Positions 1-8,758 are shown, counted from the stretch's first letter. The stretch: 64,000 nucleotides of DNA from Acidimicrobiales bacterium (GCA_036262515.1 DATAIT010000079.1:1-64000); one strand, 5' to 3'. A program made the numbers and translations. Notes: generated from the letters alone by a model not told the origin.

Positions 1-101
1 GCTTCTCCGCCAGCCCGGCGTCGCCGAACGCACCCAGCCCGGCACGGTGGACCTCCGTGCCGGGCTGGGTGCGTTCGGCGACGCCGGGCTGGCGGAGAAG
101 C
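1..101. repeat. 47-bp perfect inverted repeat at window edge
   Basis: Bases 1-47 are the exact reverse complement of bases 55-101, separated by 7 nt. The right arm is part of a coding frame, so a natural hairpin of this length and perfection is unlikely. The left arm is probably a fold-back copy made during library preparation or assembly at a contig end. Confidence 0.9.
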
Positions 102-403
102 TGGGCGGGCCGAACCTCGGCATCGACCCGGCGGCGGTGGAGCGCGAGCTCGGCAAACCGCTGTCCGAGGCTGTGCACGTGGCGGTCGTCGGCCGCCTGC
201 CGGGCACCGTCGAGTCCAACGCGCCGTCGACCAGCGACGACGGGGCCGTCTGGCCGGTCGCGCTCGGCGCCACGGCCAGCATCGCCGCCTCCTCGGAGGC
301 GTGGAACGTGGTGCGGCTCGCCTTCGCCGGTCTGGCCGTGGTGTCCGGCTTGACCCTGCTGGGGCTGCTTGTCCGGCGCAGCCGGCTCTTCTCGTGGATG
401 TGA
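47..403 (+). CDS. LppM/DUF3153-like membrane protein, 3' part only
   Basis: Only the C-terminal part of this gene is present. The frame opens at a GTG inside the fold-back at bases 1-101, so the true upstream coding sequence is missing and this start is not real. The segment PLSEAVHVAVVGRLPGTVES followed by a Trp-containing strand resembles the end of the LppM (DUF3153) domain of actinobacterial envelope proteins. A single membrane helix (about residues 90-110) and a short basic tail follow, so the domain should face outward with the C-terminus in the cytoplasm. The exact role is unknown. The family call rests on motif memory and is moderate. Confidence 0.6.
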   Translation: MDLRAGLGAFGDAGLAEKLGGPNLGIDPAAVERELGKPLSEAVHVAVVGRLPGTVESNAPSTSDDGAVWPVALGATASIAASSEAWNVVRLAFAGLAVVSGLTLLGLLVRRSRLFSWM

Positions 404-486
404 CCTTGGACCCTTAAGCCAGGATTCGCCACGCGCCACACTTGGTGGTGGGGCGGCCACGAGGGGCGCTCTGGGGGGTAAGGAGC

Positions 487-1548
487 ATGGCGCAGTCTCG
501 GGGATGGATCGGGCGCGCGCTGGTCGCCGCGGGCACGACCGCGGCGCTCCTCGTCGGCGGCCTCCCCGGCCAGGCCAGCTCGGCCCCCGACGCCGGGTCG
601 GGTCTCGATGCGGCGGCGGCGGCCAGCGCCGTCGGAACGGCCCACAGCCACCGGACCCACGGGCCCGACAGCGTCGACCTCGACCGCCACGGCGTGGCCG
701 CCGCGCCCTTCGCGGCCGACGCCGAGACACCGTGGTCGCCGGCCGACTACGACGGCGCCAGCTACCAGAGGGACCGGCCCGACCTGGCGGCGCTCGCCGG
801 CCTGCCCATGGTGCACGTCGTCTACGTCTACCCGCGGGAGAAGAGCAGCCGGCTGTCGGCGTTCGGCGCCATGTTCCAGGCCGACGCCCGTGACGCGTCC
901 CGCCTGCTGAAGGACCAGTACGGCCGGGGCATCCGCTTCGACGAGCGGCCGGACACCCGCACCGGCCGGCCGCCCGTCGTCGACATCACCTCGTTCCACA
1001 GCCGCTACCGCACGAGCGAGCTCAGCGGCACGAACCAGTTCGACGTGGTGGCCGGCGAGATCACCGGGGACGGCCGGTTCTCCAACCCCGACAAGAAGTA
1101 CGTCGTGTTCCTCGACGCGCCGTCGCAGTACTGCGGGCAGGGGCAGCTGGCCCACGACACCCAGCGCAGCGCGGCCAACGCCAACGAGCTGCGCACGGTC
1201 TCGATCGTCTACCGGCCCTACGACGCCAGCGACCCGACGACCGGCGGGTTCTGCAGGGGACGCACGATGCGCCACGAGCTGGGCCACAACCTGGGGGCCC
1301 TGCAGGCGGCCGCCCCGAACGCCTTCGACGGCGCGCACTGCGACGACAGCAACGAGGACACCATGTGCTACGTCTTCACCACCGCGCCCGACACGGGTGG
1401 AGCGACGTTCGACTACGGCAACGACGACTACTGGGACCCCGTTGCCGCCGGGGGCAGCGCCAAGCTTCCGTGGTGGACGGTCAACCTCAGCCGGTTCGTC
1501 TGCCCTCCCGGGGGCGACTGCACCAAGCCCAACATCGCCGAGTATTAG
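487..1548 (+). CDS. Secreted metzincin-like zinc metalloprotease
   Basis: The protein has 353 residues. I chose ATG 487 because AAGGAG lies just upstream (about 479-485) and because the frame then begins with a Sec signal (basic start, Leu/Ala core, cleavage near GQASSA). Zinc motif HELGHNLG is at residues 263-270 and a Met-turn-like MCY lies about 35 residues later, the layout of metzincin peptidases. The usual third ligand position (11th of the motif) is Gln273 rather than His or Asp. Several Cys residues suggest disulfides in the exported protein. It stands alone between a membrane-protein gene and radA and is followed by a strong hairpin. Substrate unknown. Confidence 0.72.
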   Translation: MAQSRGWIGRALVAAGTTAALLVGGLPGQASSAPDAGSGLDAAAAASAVGTAHSHRTHGPDSVDLDRHGVAAAPFAADAETPWSPADYDGASYQRDRPDLAALAGLPMVHVVYVYPREKSSRLSAFGAMFQADARDASRLLKDQYGRGIRFDERPDTRTGRPPVVDITSFHSRYRTSELSGTNQFDVVAGEITGDGRFSNPDKKYVVFLDAPSQYCGQGQLAHDTQRSAANANELRTVSIVYRPYDASDPTTGGFCRGRTMRHELGHNLGALQAAAPNAFDGAHCDDSNEDTMCYVFTTAPDTGGATFDYGNDDYWDPVAAGGSAKLPWWTVNLSRFVCPPGGDCTKPNIAEY

Positions 1549-1551
1549 CGG

Positions 1552-1571
1552 GGGGAGGGCAGGCCCTCCCC
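1552..1571 (+). terminator. Hairpin after the metalloprotease gene
   Basis: GGGGAGGGC pairs perfectly with GCCCTCCCC across 2 nt, starting 4 nt after the stop codon. There is no U-tract, as is usual in high-GC actinobacteria. Confidence 0.6.
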
Positions 1572-1656
1572 TCGGCCCACGAACCCGGCGGCGGGCGAGG
1601 GCGACCCCGGCCGGCGCCGGGTGACGGCCGTCGGGCCGGGTGTCGCACCGCCTCTC

Positions 1657-1662
1657 TAGCCT
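1657..1662 (+). promoter_or_regulatory. -10 hexamer for leaderless radA
   Basis: TAGCCT lies 6 nt before the radA ATG at 1669 with no Shine-Dalgarno between, so transcription probably begins at or next to the start codon. Confidence 0.45.
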
Positions 1663-1668
1663 CTGGGG

Positions 1669-3033
1669 ATGCCCAAGCTGCGGACCGTGCACCGCTGCCG
1701 CGAGTGCGGTGCCGGCGCGCCACGGTGGACGGGGCGGTGTCCTGGGTGCGGCGAGTGGAACACGCTGGTCGAGGAGGTCGACGACCAAGGCCTTCGCCGC
1801 ACCCCGGTCGCCGACCGGGCGACCGACCGACCGGTCCTGGTGGCGGACGTCGAGATGGGGGACTGGCACACCCGGCCGACGGGCATCGGTGAGCTGGACC
1901 GGGTGCTCGGTGGCGGCCTCGTGCCCGGGTCGGCCACGCTGGTCGGGGGCGAGCCGGGGATCGGCAAGTCCACCCTTCTCCTGCAGGCGGCGGCGGCGAT
2001 GGCGGCCGGCGGGGGCCGGTGCCTGCTGGTGTCGGCCGAGGAGTCGACGCAGCAGGTGCGTCTCCGGGCCGAGCGCCTCGACGCCCTCTCCGCGGGTCTG
2101 TGGATCGTGTCGCAGACGTCGCTCGCAGGCGTGGTGGCGGCGGTCGACGAGGTGACGCCCGACGTGCTGGTCGTCGACTCGATCCAGACGGTGTTCGATC
2201 CCGAGATCGCCTCGGCGCCCGGCTCGGTGGTCCAGGTGCGCGAATGCGCCCACCAACTGGTGGGGCTGGCCAAGCAGCGAGGCCTGGCCACGGTGCTGGT
2301 CGGCCACGTGACCAAGGACGGCGCTCTGGCCGGGCCTCGGGTGCTCGAGCACGTCGTCGACACCGTGCTGTCGTTCGAGGGCGAGCGCCACCATTCGCTG
2401 CGTCTCCTGCGGGCGACCAAGCACCGCTTCGGCCCCACCGGCGAGCTCGGCCTGTTCGAGATGGCGGGGGCGGGGGTCGTGGGCGTCCCCGACCCCGGTG
2501 CCCTGTTCGTGGGCGACCGCCGGCCCGGGGTGGCCGGCTCGATCGTGGTCCCCGCCATGGAGGGTCAGCGCCCCCTCCTCGTCGAAGTGCAGGCGCTGGT
2601 GACCCCGACGAACCTGCCGATGGCGCGGCGGTCCGCGCAGGGGCTCGACGGCGGGCGCGTCTCGCTGATCCTCGCCGTGCTGGCGGAGCGGGCCGGGCTC
2701 GGGCTGGGCAAGCACGACGTCTACGTCTCCACGGTCGGCGGCGTCCGCGTCCCGGAGCCGGCGGCCGACCTGGCCGTGGCCCTCGCGCTGGCGTCGGGCG
2801 CCACCGGCCGCGCCCTGCCCACCGATCTGGTGGCGTGTGGCGAGGTCGGCCTGGCCGGCGAGCTGCGCGGCGTCGCCCACGCCGGGCGGCGGCTGTCGGA
2901 GGCGTCGCGCCTGGGGTTCCGCCGGGCGCTCGTCGCCGCGTCAGCTCCCGACGCCCCGGACGGTCTCCAGGTCGTGCGCCTCTCCTCGCTGGCCGAGGCG
3001 ATGCAGCTCCTCGGCGTGTCCATCCAGAAGTAG
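1669..3033 (+). CDS. radA: DNA repair protein RadA
   Basis: RadA is a RecA-like ATPase that promotes branch migration of recombination intermediates in the cytoplasm. The 454-residue length is normal. An N-terminal zinc ribbon has Cys pairs at 10/13 and 24/27 (CREC and CPGC). Walker A GEPGIGKST is near residue 95, and the RadA-specific KNRFG motif appears as KHRFG near residue 250. The C-terminal third is the Lon-like domain, with LDGGRVSLILAVL and HDVYVSTVGG. The gene is followed after 10 nt by disA, a linkage common in Actinobacteria and Firmicutes and consistent with a shared role in sensing DNA lesions. The Asn-to-His change in the KNRFG motif is the only oddity. Confidence 0.96.
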   Translation: MPKLRTVHRCRECGAGAPRWTGRCPGCGEWNTLVEEVDDQGLRRTPVADRATDRPVLVADVEMGDWHTRPTGIGELDRVLGGGLVPGSATLVGGEPGIGKSTLLLQAAAAMAAGGGRCLLVSAEESTQQVRLRAERLDALSAGLWIVSQTSLAGVVAAVDEVTPDVLVVDSIQTVFDPEIASAPGSVVQVRECAHQLVGLAKQRGLATVLVGHVTKDGALAGPRVLEHVVDTVLSFEGERHHSLRLLRATKHRFGPTGELGLFEMAGAGVVGVPDPGALFVGDRRPGVAGSIVVPAMEGQRPLLVEVQALVTPTNLPMARRSAQGLDGGRVSLILAVLAERAGLGLGKHDVYVSTVGGVRVPEPAADLAVALALASGATGRALPTDLVACGEVGLAGELRGVAHAGRRLSEASRLGFRRALVAASAPDAPDGLQVVRLSSLAEAMQLLGVSIQK

Positions 3034-3036
3034 AAT
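3031..3036 (+). promoter_or_regulatory. -10 hexamer for leaderless disA
   Basis: TAGAAT overlaps the radA stop codon and lies 7 nt before GTG 3044. This is the main reason for choosing that start for disA. Confidence 0.5.
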
Positions 3037-3043
3037 CGAGGCC

Positions 3044-4117
3044 GTGCTCAGCCGGCGCAGTACGGCGATGACCGAGGCGCTGGGTGCCGTGGCCCCCGGC
3101 CGCCCCCTTCGAGAGGGCCTCGATCGCATCCTCCAGGCCAACATGGGCGCCCTCATCGTGGTGGGCGACGGGCCCGAGGTCCTGGCCATCTGCTCGGGCG
3201 GGTTCCTCCTCGACGCCGAGTTCAGCCCCCAGCGGCTGTCCGAGCTGGCCAAGATGGACGGCGCCATCATCCTCGCGTCGGATGCCAGCCGCATCGCCCG
3301 GGCCAACGTGCACCTGGTGCCGAACCCCAACGTGCCCACGTCGGAGACCGGGACCCGGCACCGCACGGCCGAACGGGTCGCCCGGTCCGTCGACGTGCCG
3401 GTGATCTCGGTGTCCGAGGACATGTCGATCATCGCCGTGTACCGCCACGACAACAAGCATCCGCTGGAGCCGGTCCCCCGCCTCGTCACCCGGGCCAATC
3501 AGGCCCTCCAGACGCTCGAGCGCTACAAGACCCGCCTCGATGCGGTGAGCGGCGCGCTCTCCGCCCTGGAGGTGGAAGACCTCGTCACCGTCCGCGACGT
3601 CGTCACCGTCCTCCAGCGGGCCGAGATGGTGGGCCGCATCGCCGAGGAGATCAACGGCTACATCGTCGAGCTCGGAACCGACGGCCGCCTGGTCCTGCTC
3701 CAGCTCGAGGAGCTGATGGGCGGCGTGGCCGACGACCGCCGGCTGGTGATCCAGGACTACTTCCAGGACCGTCTCCAGTGGAAGCTGGAGAAGGCCCTGG
3801 AGGCGCTGTCCAGCCTGACCACCGAGGATCTCCTCGACCTCAAGGCCGTGGTCGGCGTGCTGCACCTGCCCATCGACGCCACCGAGCTGGAGGCCGGCAT
3901 GCAGCCGCGCGGCTACCGGCTCCTGTCGAAGATCCCCCGCCTCCCCGACGTGATCATCGAGAACATCGTGACCCGCTTCGGCAGCCTCCAGAAGGTCCTG
4001 CGGGCCAGCATCGAGGAGCTCGACGACGTCGAGGGCGTCGGCGAGGTCCGGGCCCGGGCCATCAAGGAAGGCCTGGCCCGCCTGGCCGAGACGTCCATCC
4101 TCGACCGCTACGCATGA
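3044..4117 (+). CDS. disA: DNA integrity scanning diadenylate cyclase DisA
   Basis: DisA condenses two ATP into cyclic di-AMP and scans DNA for branched structures. The DAC domain fills about residues 15-150 with the catalytic DGA at 72-74 and GTRHR at 103-107. A helical linker follows, then a C-terminal helix-hairpin-helix DNA-binding domain (VEGVGEVRARAIKEGL). GTG 3044 gives 357 residues, close to mycobacterial DisA, and fits the TAGAAT box. ATG 3068, eight codons inside, is the alternative. No ribosome binding site supports either. Co-location with radA matches the DisA-RadA functional link known in Bacillus and mycobacteria. Confidence 0.95.
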   Translation: MLSRRSTAMTEALGAVAPGRPLREGLDRILQANMGALIVVGDGPEVLAICSGGFLLDAEFSPQRLSELAKMDGAIILASDASRIARANVHLVPNPNVPTSETGTRHRTAERVARSVDVPVISVSEDMSIIAVYRHDNKHPLEPVPRLVTRANQALQTLERYKTRLDAVSGALSALEVEDLVTVRDVVTVLQRAEMVGRIAEEINGYIVELGTDGRLVLLQLEELMGGVADDRRLVIQDYFQDRLQWKLEKALEALSSLTTEDLLDLKAVVGVLHLPIDATELEAGMQPRGYRLLSKIPRLPDVIIENIVTRFGSLQKVLRASIEELDDVEGVGEVRARAIKEGLARLAETSILDRYA

Positions 4118-4142
4118 CGGGTCGACGCCGCCGGGACCGCCT

Positions 4143-4790
4143 GTGGTGAGCCGCATCACGCTGCCCTCGGGGACGCCCGCTGAGCTGGCCCGGCCCTCGG
4201 CGGAGCCGTCCCGGGGGTTGGTGATCGCCCCCGACATCATGGGGCTTCGCCCCCTCTTCGACGACATGTGCGCGCGCCTGGCCCATGAGCACGGCTGGGC
4301 CGTCTGCGCGCCGGAGCCCTTCCCCGGGCGCGAGCACCTGCCGATGGACAAGCGCGAGATCGGGTCGAACGACGACGACCGGGTGCTCGGCGATCTGGTG
4401 GACGCCGCCGACCTGCTCGGGGTGGAGCCGGTGGCCGTCCTCGGGTTCTGCCAGGGCGGCATGTGGGCGTTCAAGGCCGCCGGCACGGGTCGGTTCGACA
4501 AGGCGGCCGCGTTCTACGGCCTGGTGCGGGTCCCGTGGGCCCGCCCCGGCCATGCCCAGCCGCTGGAGTGGCTCACCCGGCCGGGAGCGGCACCGGTGCT
4601 GGCAATCGCCGGCGGGCGGGACCAGCTGGTGCCCGCGGACCAGGTCGACGAGTTGCGGGCGGTGCCAGGCGTCGAGGTGGTCTTCTACCCCGATGCCGAA
4701 CACGGGTTCGCCCACGATCCGGCCCGCCCCAGCCACCGGGCCGACGACGCGGCCGACGCCTGGCGCCGGGTCTTGGCCTTCCTGGCCTGA
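4143..4790 (+). CDS. Dienelactone hydrolase family protein
   Basis: This is an alpha/beta hydrolase of 215 residues, the usual DLH size. The nucleophile elbow is GFCQGG (Cys near residue 103), the Cys form typical of dienelactone hydrolases. A late Asp (GGRDQLVP) and a His (DAEHGF) complete the triad. The family hydrolyses dienelactones and other small esters in aromatic catabolism, but no aromatic pathway genes are nearby, so the substrate is unknown. Two tandem GTG codons (4143, 4146) could both start it. It lies 25 nt after disA and may be cotranscribed. Confidence 0.85.
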   Translation: MVSRITLPSGTPAELARPSAEPSRGLVIAPDIMGLRPLFDDMCARLAHEHGWAVCAPEPFPGREHLPMDKREIGSNDDDRVLGDLVDAADLLGVEPVAVLGFCQGGMWAFKAAGTGRFDKAAAFYGLVRVPWARPGHAQPLEWLTRPGAAPVLAIAGGRDQLVPADQVDELRAVPGVEVVFYPDAEHGFAHDPARPSHRADDAADAWRRVLAFLA

Positions 4791-4923
4791 TCCCGTCCTG
4801 CTCGACGGGGCCGCTCCCCGCCGGGGCTCGTGGCGGTCCTGTACGAAGCGGTCGGCTTGTCCGCTCCGGGCAGATCCCGGTACCCTTGTGGTATCCCCCC
4901 CTCGTCTCCCCCTCAGGAGAGAT

Positions 4924-5412
4924 ATGCCTGAAACTGCGTTCGATGTCGGTGACAAGGTCGTCTATCCACACCACGGGGCGGCGGTGATCGAGAAGCGAGA
5001 GCAGAAGGAAGTCTTCGGTGAGACCAGGGAGTACCTGGTCCTCAAGCTGGCCTACGGCGACCTCACCCTCATGGTGCCGTGCGACAACACCGACGAGGTC
5101 GGCCTGCGCGAGGTCATCAACGACGAAGAGGTCGAGGAGGTGTTCGCCGTCCTTCGCAAGAAGGAGGCGCGCATGCCCACCAACTGGTCGCGCCGCTACA
5201 AGAACCACGTCGAGAAGCTGAAGTCGGGCGACATCTACCAGGTGGCCGAAGTCGTGCGGAACCTCTCGATCCGCGACAAGGACAAGGGGCTGTCGGCCGG
5301 CGAGAAGCGGATGCTCACCCGCGCCCGCCAGATCCTCGTGTCCGAGCTGACCTTCGCCATCGGCGTTTCCGAGGAAGAGGCCGAGCAGAAGCTCAACGAA
5401 GCGCTGCCGTAG
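4924..5412 (+). CDS. carD: CarD-like RNA polymerase-binding transcription factor
   Basis: CarD binds the RNA polymerase beta subunit and stabilises open promoter complexes. It is essential in mycobacteria. The 162-residue protein has the N-terminal Tudor-like RNAP-interaction domain (FDVGDKVVYPHHG) and a helical C-terminal DNA-binding domain with TNWSRRYK and the conserved RARQILVSEL. ATG 4924 is preceded by AGGAGAG at good spacing (about 4914-4920), so unlike many genes here it has a ribosome binding site. A TACCCT hexamer near 4880 may be its -10 box. The carD-PIN/TRAM-ispDF-rlmB order downstream is widely conserved in Actinobacteria. Confidence 0.95.
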   Translation: MPETAFDVGDKVVYPHHGAAVIEKREQKEVFGETREYLVLKLAYGDLTLMVPCDNTDEVGLREVINDEEVEEVFAVLRKKEARMPTNWSRRYKNHVEKLKSGDIYQVAEVVRNLSIRDKDKGLSAGEKRMLTRARQILVSELTFAIGVSEEEAEQKLNEALP

Positions 5413-5474
5413 ACCGGGCGTCCGATCAGGCGCACACGGTTCAGGCGCACCCCGGGCAGGCCGATACCTACTCG

Positions 5475-6590
5475 GTGTTCGTAGAGGTCGTCCGGCTCTT
5501 CATCGTGCTGCTGGCAACGGCGGCCGGCTTCGCCATGGGCAAGGGCCCGGAGGCGATGGACGCCGGAAACGGGGCCATTCTCGGGGCCACGCTCGGCGCG
5601 TGCATCGGCTACGTGTCCGGCGGTGTGCTCGGGCGGTTGCTCGACCAGGGCATCGGACTGGCCGAGCGGCGGTTCAACCGCACGCCGGCCCACCAGCTCC
5701 TGGCCGGCGGTGTCGGCGCCGTCGTGCTCGGCGGCCTGGCCGGCGTCGTCCTCCTTCCCGCCGCCTTCGTCTTCCCCCCCCAGCTGGGATGGTCGGCGGT
5801 GGGCCTGGTGGTGTGGGTGGGAGCGTTCCTCGGCTACCGGGTCGGCGCCCGGAAGAGCGACGAGCTGCTGGCCATGGCCGGGCTCTCGTCGCGCCCCCTG
5901 CTGCGGACGACGACCTATGGCTCCTCGGAGACGCCGGCTGTGCTGGTCGACGCGACCACGGTCTCCGACGGGCGCCTGCTGGCCCTGGTGCGGGCCGGCT
6001 TCCTCCGCGACGCCCTGCTGGTGCCGCGCTTCGTCGTCGACCAGCTCGAGGCCATCGCCGACAGCGAGGACGCGGTGCGCAGCCGCCGGGGCCGGCGCGG
6101 GCTGGAGATGCTCGAAGCGCTGCGGCTGCACCCCGACGTGACCCTGCACGTGCTCGAGGACGAGCTGCCCGACCAGGACGACGCCCACGGCAAGCTCGTG
6201 GCCCTCGCCCGTCGCTCCCAGAGCTCGCTGCTGACCCTGGACGAGACGCTCCAGCGGGCGGCCGAGCTCCAGGGCGTGCGCTGCCTGAGCCTGCGGCGCC
6301 TGGGCGAGGGGATGCGGCCCGTCTACCTGCCGGGCGAGGCGGCCCGCATCGCCATCGTCCGGGAGGGCAAGGAGGCGGGCCAGGGCGTCGGGTTCCTCGA
6401 CGACGGCACCATGGTCGTGGTGGGCGGCGCACGCGAGCTGATGGGCCAGGAGGTCGAGGTCCGGATCACCAGCAAGGTGGAGACCTCCGTGGGGCGGATG
6501 CTCTTCGCATCCGTCGCTTCGGAACCGGAGGTTCCTCAGCGAGTTGATGGTGCTGCGGACGACGGGCATGCCCGTCGTCCTTCGCCCTGA
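5475..6590 (+). CDS. PIN/TRAM domain membrane protein (YacL-like)
   Basis: The 371-residue protein has four predicted membrane helices in the first 130 residues, a PIN-type nuclease domain from about 150 (VLVDATTVSDGRL, with later acidic residues in ADSEDAVRSRRGRRG and LTLDETL), and a C-terminal TRAM domain (GVGFLDDGTMVVV). This is the YacL architecture, suggesting a membrane-tethered RNase, but its target is unknown. GTG 5475 starts a hydrophobic segment directly and no ribosome binding site is evident. ATG 5535 is an alternative. It follows carD by 62 nt. Confidence 0.85.
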   Translation: MFVEVVRLFIVLLATAAGFAMGKGPEAMDAGNGAILGATLGACIGYVSGGVLGRLLDQGIGLAERRFNRTPAHQLLAGGVGAVVLGGLAGVVLLPAAFVFPPQLGWSAVGLVVWVGAFLGYRVGARKSDELLAMAGLSSRPLLRTTTYGSSETPAVLVDATTVSDGRLLALVRAGFLRDALLVPRFVVDQLEAIADSEDAVRSRRGRRGLEMLEALRLHPDVTLHVLEDELPDQDDAHGKLVALARRSQSSLLTLDETLQRAAELQGVRCLSLRRLGEGMRPVYLPGEAARIAIVREGKEAGQGVGFLDDGTMVVVGGARELMGQEVEVRITSKVETSVGRMLFASVASEPEVPQRVDGAADDGHARRPSP

Positions 6591-6690
6591 CCTCTCGTTC
6601 GGGCCGCCAGCCATCGGGGCCGCCTTCGCCGGCGGGCGGTGGCCGGCGGCAACCCCGACCCGGCGGCTCGGCTCTGGGCGATGATGGGGG

Positions 6691-7791
6691 ATGGTGGTCT
6701 GGACGGTCGTCGTGGCGGCGGGGGCGGCGACGCGGTTCGGGGGCCCCAAGCAGTACGCCACGCTGGGCGGGCGGCGGGTGCTGGACTGGTCGCTCGACGT
6801 GGCCCGGGCGACCAGCGACGGGGTGGTGGTCGTGGTGCCGGCCGGCGAGACGGAGCGGCCGGAGGCGGCCGACGTGGTCGTGGCCGGGGCCGACACCCGC
6901 TCGGGCTCGGTCCGCAACGGGCTGGTCGCCGTCCCGGCCGACGCCGACGTGGTCGTGGTGCACGACGCGGCCCGGCCCCTGGCCGGGCCGGCGTTGTTCC
7001 GGGCCGCCATCGCGGCCGTACGCGCGGGGGCGCCCGGCGCCGTGTGCGCCGTCCCGGTCACCGACACGCTGAAGAGGGTGAGCGGTTCGACCGTCCTCAC
7101 CACCGTCGACCGGTCCGCCTTGTGGTCGGTGCAGACGCCCCAGGCCTTCTCTGCTGGCGCCCTGCGGGCCGCCCACGCCGGCGGCGGCGAGGCCACCGAC
7201 GACGCCGCCCTCCTGGAGGCGGCGGGATCGGAGGTCGTCGTGGTGCCGGGCGACGTCCGCAACCGGAAGCTGACCAGCCCCGAGGATCTCGTCGTGGCGG
7301 AGGCGCTCCTCGGCCGCCCGGCGCTCCGTGTGGGGCAGGGCTACGACCTGCACCGCTTCAGTGAGGACCTCGACCGGCCGCTCGTCCTCGGGGGCGTGGT
7401 CTTCGAGGGCGAGCGCGGCCTCGCCGGGCACAGCGACGCCGACGTCGTGGCCCACGCCATCGCCGATGCCGTGCTCGGTGCGGCTTGCCTGGGCGACCTC
7501 GGGCGCCACTTCCCCGACGACGACCCCGCCTGGGCTGGTGCCGACAGCATCGCCCTGCTGGCCGAGGTGGTGCGGCGGGCGGCGGCGACCGGGTGGCGAC
7601 CGGCCAACGCCGACTGCACGGTCGTCCTCGAGCGCCCGCGCCTGGCGCCCCGGCGCGACGAGATGCAGGCCTGCCTGGCCGCCGTCCTGGGTGCCCCGGT
7701 CAGCGTGAAGGCGGCCACGGCCGAGGGCCTCGGTTCGCTCGGCCGCGGCGAGGGGATCGCCTGCTCGGCCGTCGTCCTGGTGAGCCGGTGA
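6691..7791 (+). CDS. ispDF: Bifunctional IspD/IspF isoprenoid enzyme
   Basis: This is a fusion of two non-adjacent steps of the MEP isoprenoid pathway. Residues 1-210 are IspD, 2-C-methyl-D-erythritol 4-phosphate cytidylyltransferase (AAGAATRFGGPKQY nucleotide-binding start, VVHDAARP). Residues 211-366 are IspF, the 2,4-cyclodiphosphate synthase (GYDLHRF with the metal-binding DxH, GHSDADVVAHAIADA, and EGLGSLGRGEGIACSA). The fused form is usual in alpha- and epsilonproteobacteria and occurs in some actinobacteria. A GGGGG run precedes ATG 6691. The gene overlaps rlmB by 4 bp (GTGA). Confidence 0.95.
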   Translation: MVVWTVVVAAGAATRFGGPKQYATLGGRRVLDWSLDVARATSDGVVVVVPAGETERPEAADVVVAGADTRSGSVRNGLVAVPADADVVVVHDAARPLAGPALFRAAIAAVRAGAPGAVCAVPVTDTLKRVSGSTVLTTVDRSALWSVQTPQAFSAGALRAAHAGGGEATDDAALLEAAGSEVVVVPGDVRNRKLTSPEDLVVAEALLGRPALRVGQGYDLHRFSEDLDRPLVLGGVVFEGERGLAGHSDADVVAHAIADAVLGAACLGDLGRHFPDDDPAWAGADSIALLAEVVRRAAATGWRPANADCTVVLERPRLAPRRDEMQACLAAVLGAPVSVKAATAEGLGSLGRGEGIACSAVVLVSR

Positions 7792-8669
7792 CGCCGCCCC
7801 GGGGGCGGGGCCCGTCGTCGGCCGGCGGGCCGCCCCGCGGCCGGCGCCGGCCGGTGGCGGGCGCGCCCGTCCGGCGGCGATCGCCGTCCGCCGCGCCGGC
7901 CGGTCGCGCCGGGCGGTCGACGCAGCCCTCCGTCGGCGGCGAGCAGGTCGAGGGGCGTCACGCCGTCCGCGAGCTGCTGGCCGCAGGGCGCAGGCGCGTC
8001 CGGGAGCTGCTCGTCGCCGACGGGATGGACCCGTCGGCCGTGGTGGCCGAGATCCTCGACCTGGCTGCGGCGGCGCGCGTGCCCGTCCGGCGCGTCAGCC
8101 GGGGCCGGCTCGATGCGGCCGCCGCCACCGATGCCCCCCAGGGTGTGCTGGCGAGGGCGGAGCCCCTGCCCGAGGCCGACCTCGACGACCTGGCTCGCAC
8201 GGCGCAGGGGCGCAGCCCGTTCCTGCTCGCCCTCGACGGGGTGACCGACCCCCACAACCTGGGCGCCCTCCTGCGCACCGCGGAGTGCGCCGGCGTCACC
8301 GGCGTCGTGCTGCCGCGCCACCGCGCCGTGCACGTGACCCCCACCGTGGCCAAGGCGGCGGCCGGGGCCATCGAGCACCTGCCGCTCGCCGTGGTGCCCG
8401 GCCTGCCGGCGGCCCTCACCCGGCTGCGCCGGGCGGGCGTGTGGACGGTGGGTCTCGACCAGGACGCCGACCAGAGCGTGTACGACCTGGAGCTCGGCGC
8501 CGAGCCCGTGGCCCTGGTCCTCGGGGCCGAGGGGAGCGGGCTGTCCCGGCTGGCGCTCCAGCGCTGCGAGGTGGCCGTGCACATCCCCCAGCGGGGATCG
8601 CTCCCGTCGCTGAACGTGGCGGCGGCGGCGGCCGTGGCCTGTTTCGAGCTGGCCCGTCGACGGGGCTAG
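7788..8669 (+). CDS. rlmB: SpoU-family RNA 2'-O-methyltransferase (RlmB-like)
   Basis: A SAM-dependent methyltransferase of the SPOUT class, probably making Gm2251 in 23S rRNA. A basic, low-complexity 55-residue leader precedes the substrate-binding domain (GRHAVRELL). SpoU motifs are motif 1 DPHNLGALLRTAECAG, motif 2 VLGAEGSGLSR and motif 3 IPQRGSLPSLNVAAAAAVA, which form the knotted cofactor pocket. The GTG start at 7788 overlaps the ispDF stop (GTGA), implying translational coupling. The protein has 293 residues. RlmB versus another TrmH paralogue cannot be settled from sequence alone. Confidence 0.9.
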   Translation: MTPPRGRGPSSAGGPPRGRRRPVAGAPVRRRSPSAAPAGRAGRSTQPSVGGEQVEGRHAVRELLAAGRRRVRELLVADGMDPSAVVAEILDLAAAARVPVRRVSRGRLDAAAATDAPQGVLARAEPLPEADLDDLARTAQGRSPFLLALDGVTDPHNLGALLRTAECAGVTGVVLPRHRAVHVTPTVAKAAAGAIEHLPLAVVPGLPAALTRLRRAGVWTVGLDQDADQSVYDLELGAEPVALVLGAEGSGLSRLALQRCEVAVHIPQRGSLPSLNVAAAAAVACFELARRRG

Positions 8670-8758
8670 CAGACCCGGAGAACGGGGGGCGGGCGACCGA
8701 TTTGGTCGTCGGTCGCCGATTTCGCCGCGCCGGTTCACGCCTGGCGCCGGTCTGACCA

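Noticed and set aside
1487-4501. A 1000-codon minus-strand open frame across radA and disA
   Set aside because: It is antisense to two certain genes. Such frames arise in very GC-rich DNA where stop codons are rare, and its translation is low-complexity.
6691-7791. Possible frameshift joining ispD and ispF
   Set aside because: The frame is continuous and both domains are complete. IspDF fusions are an established enzyme form.
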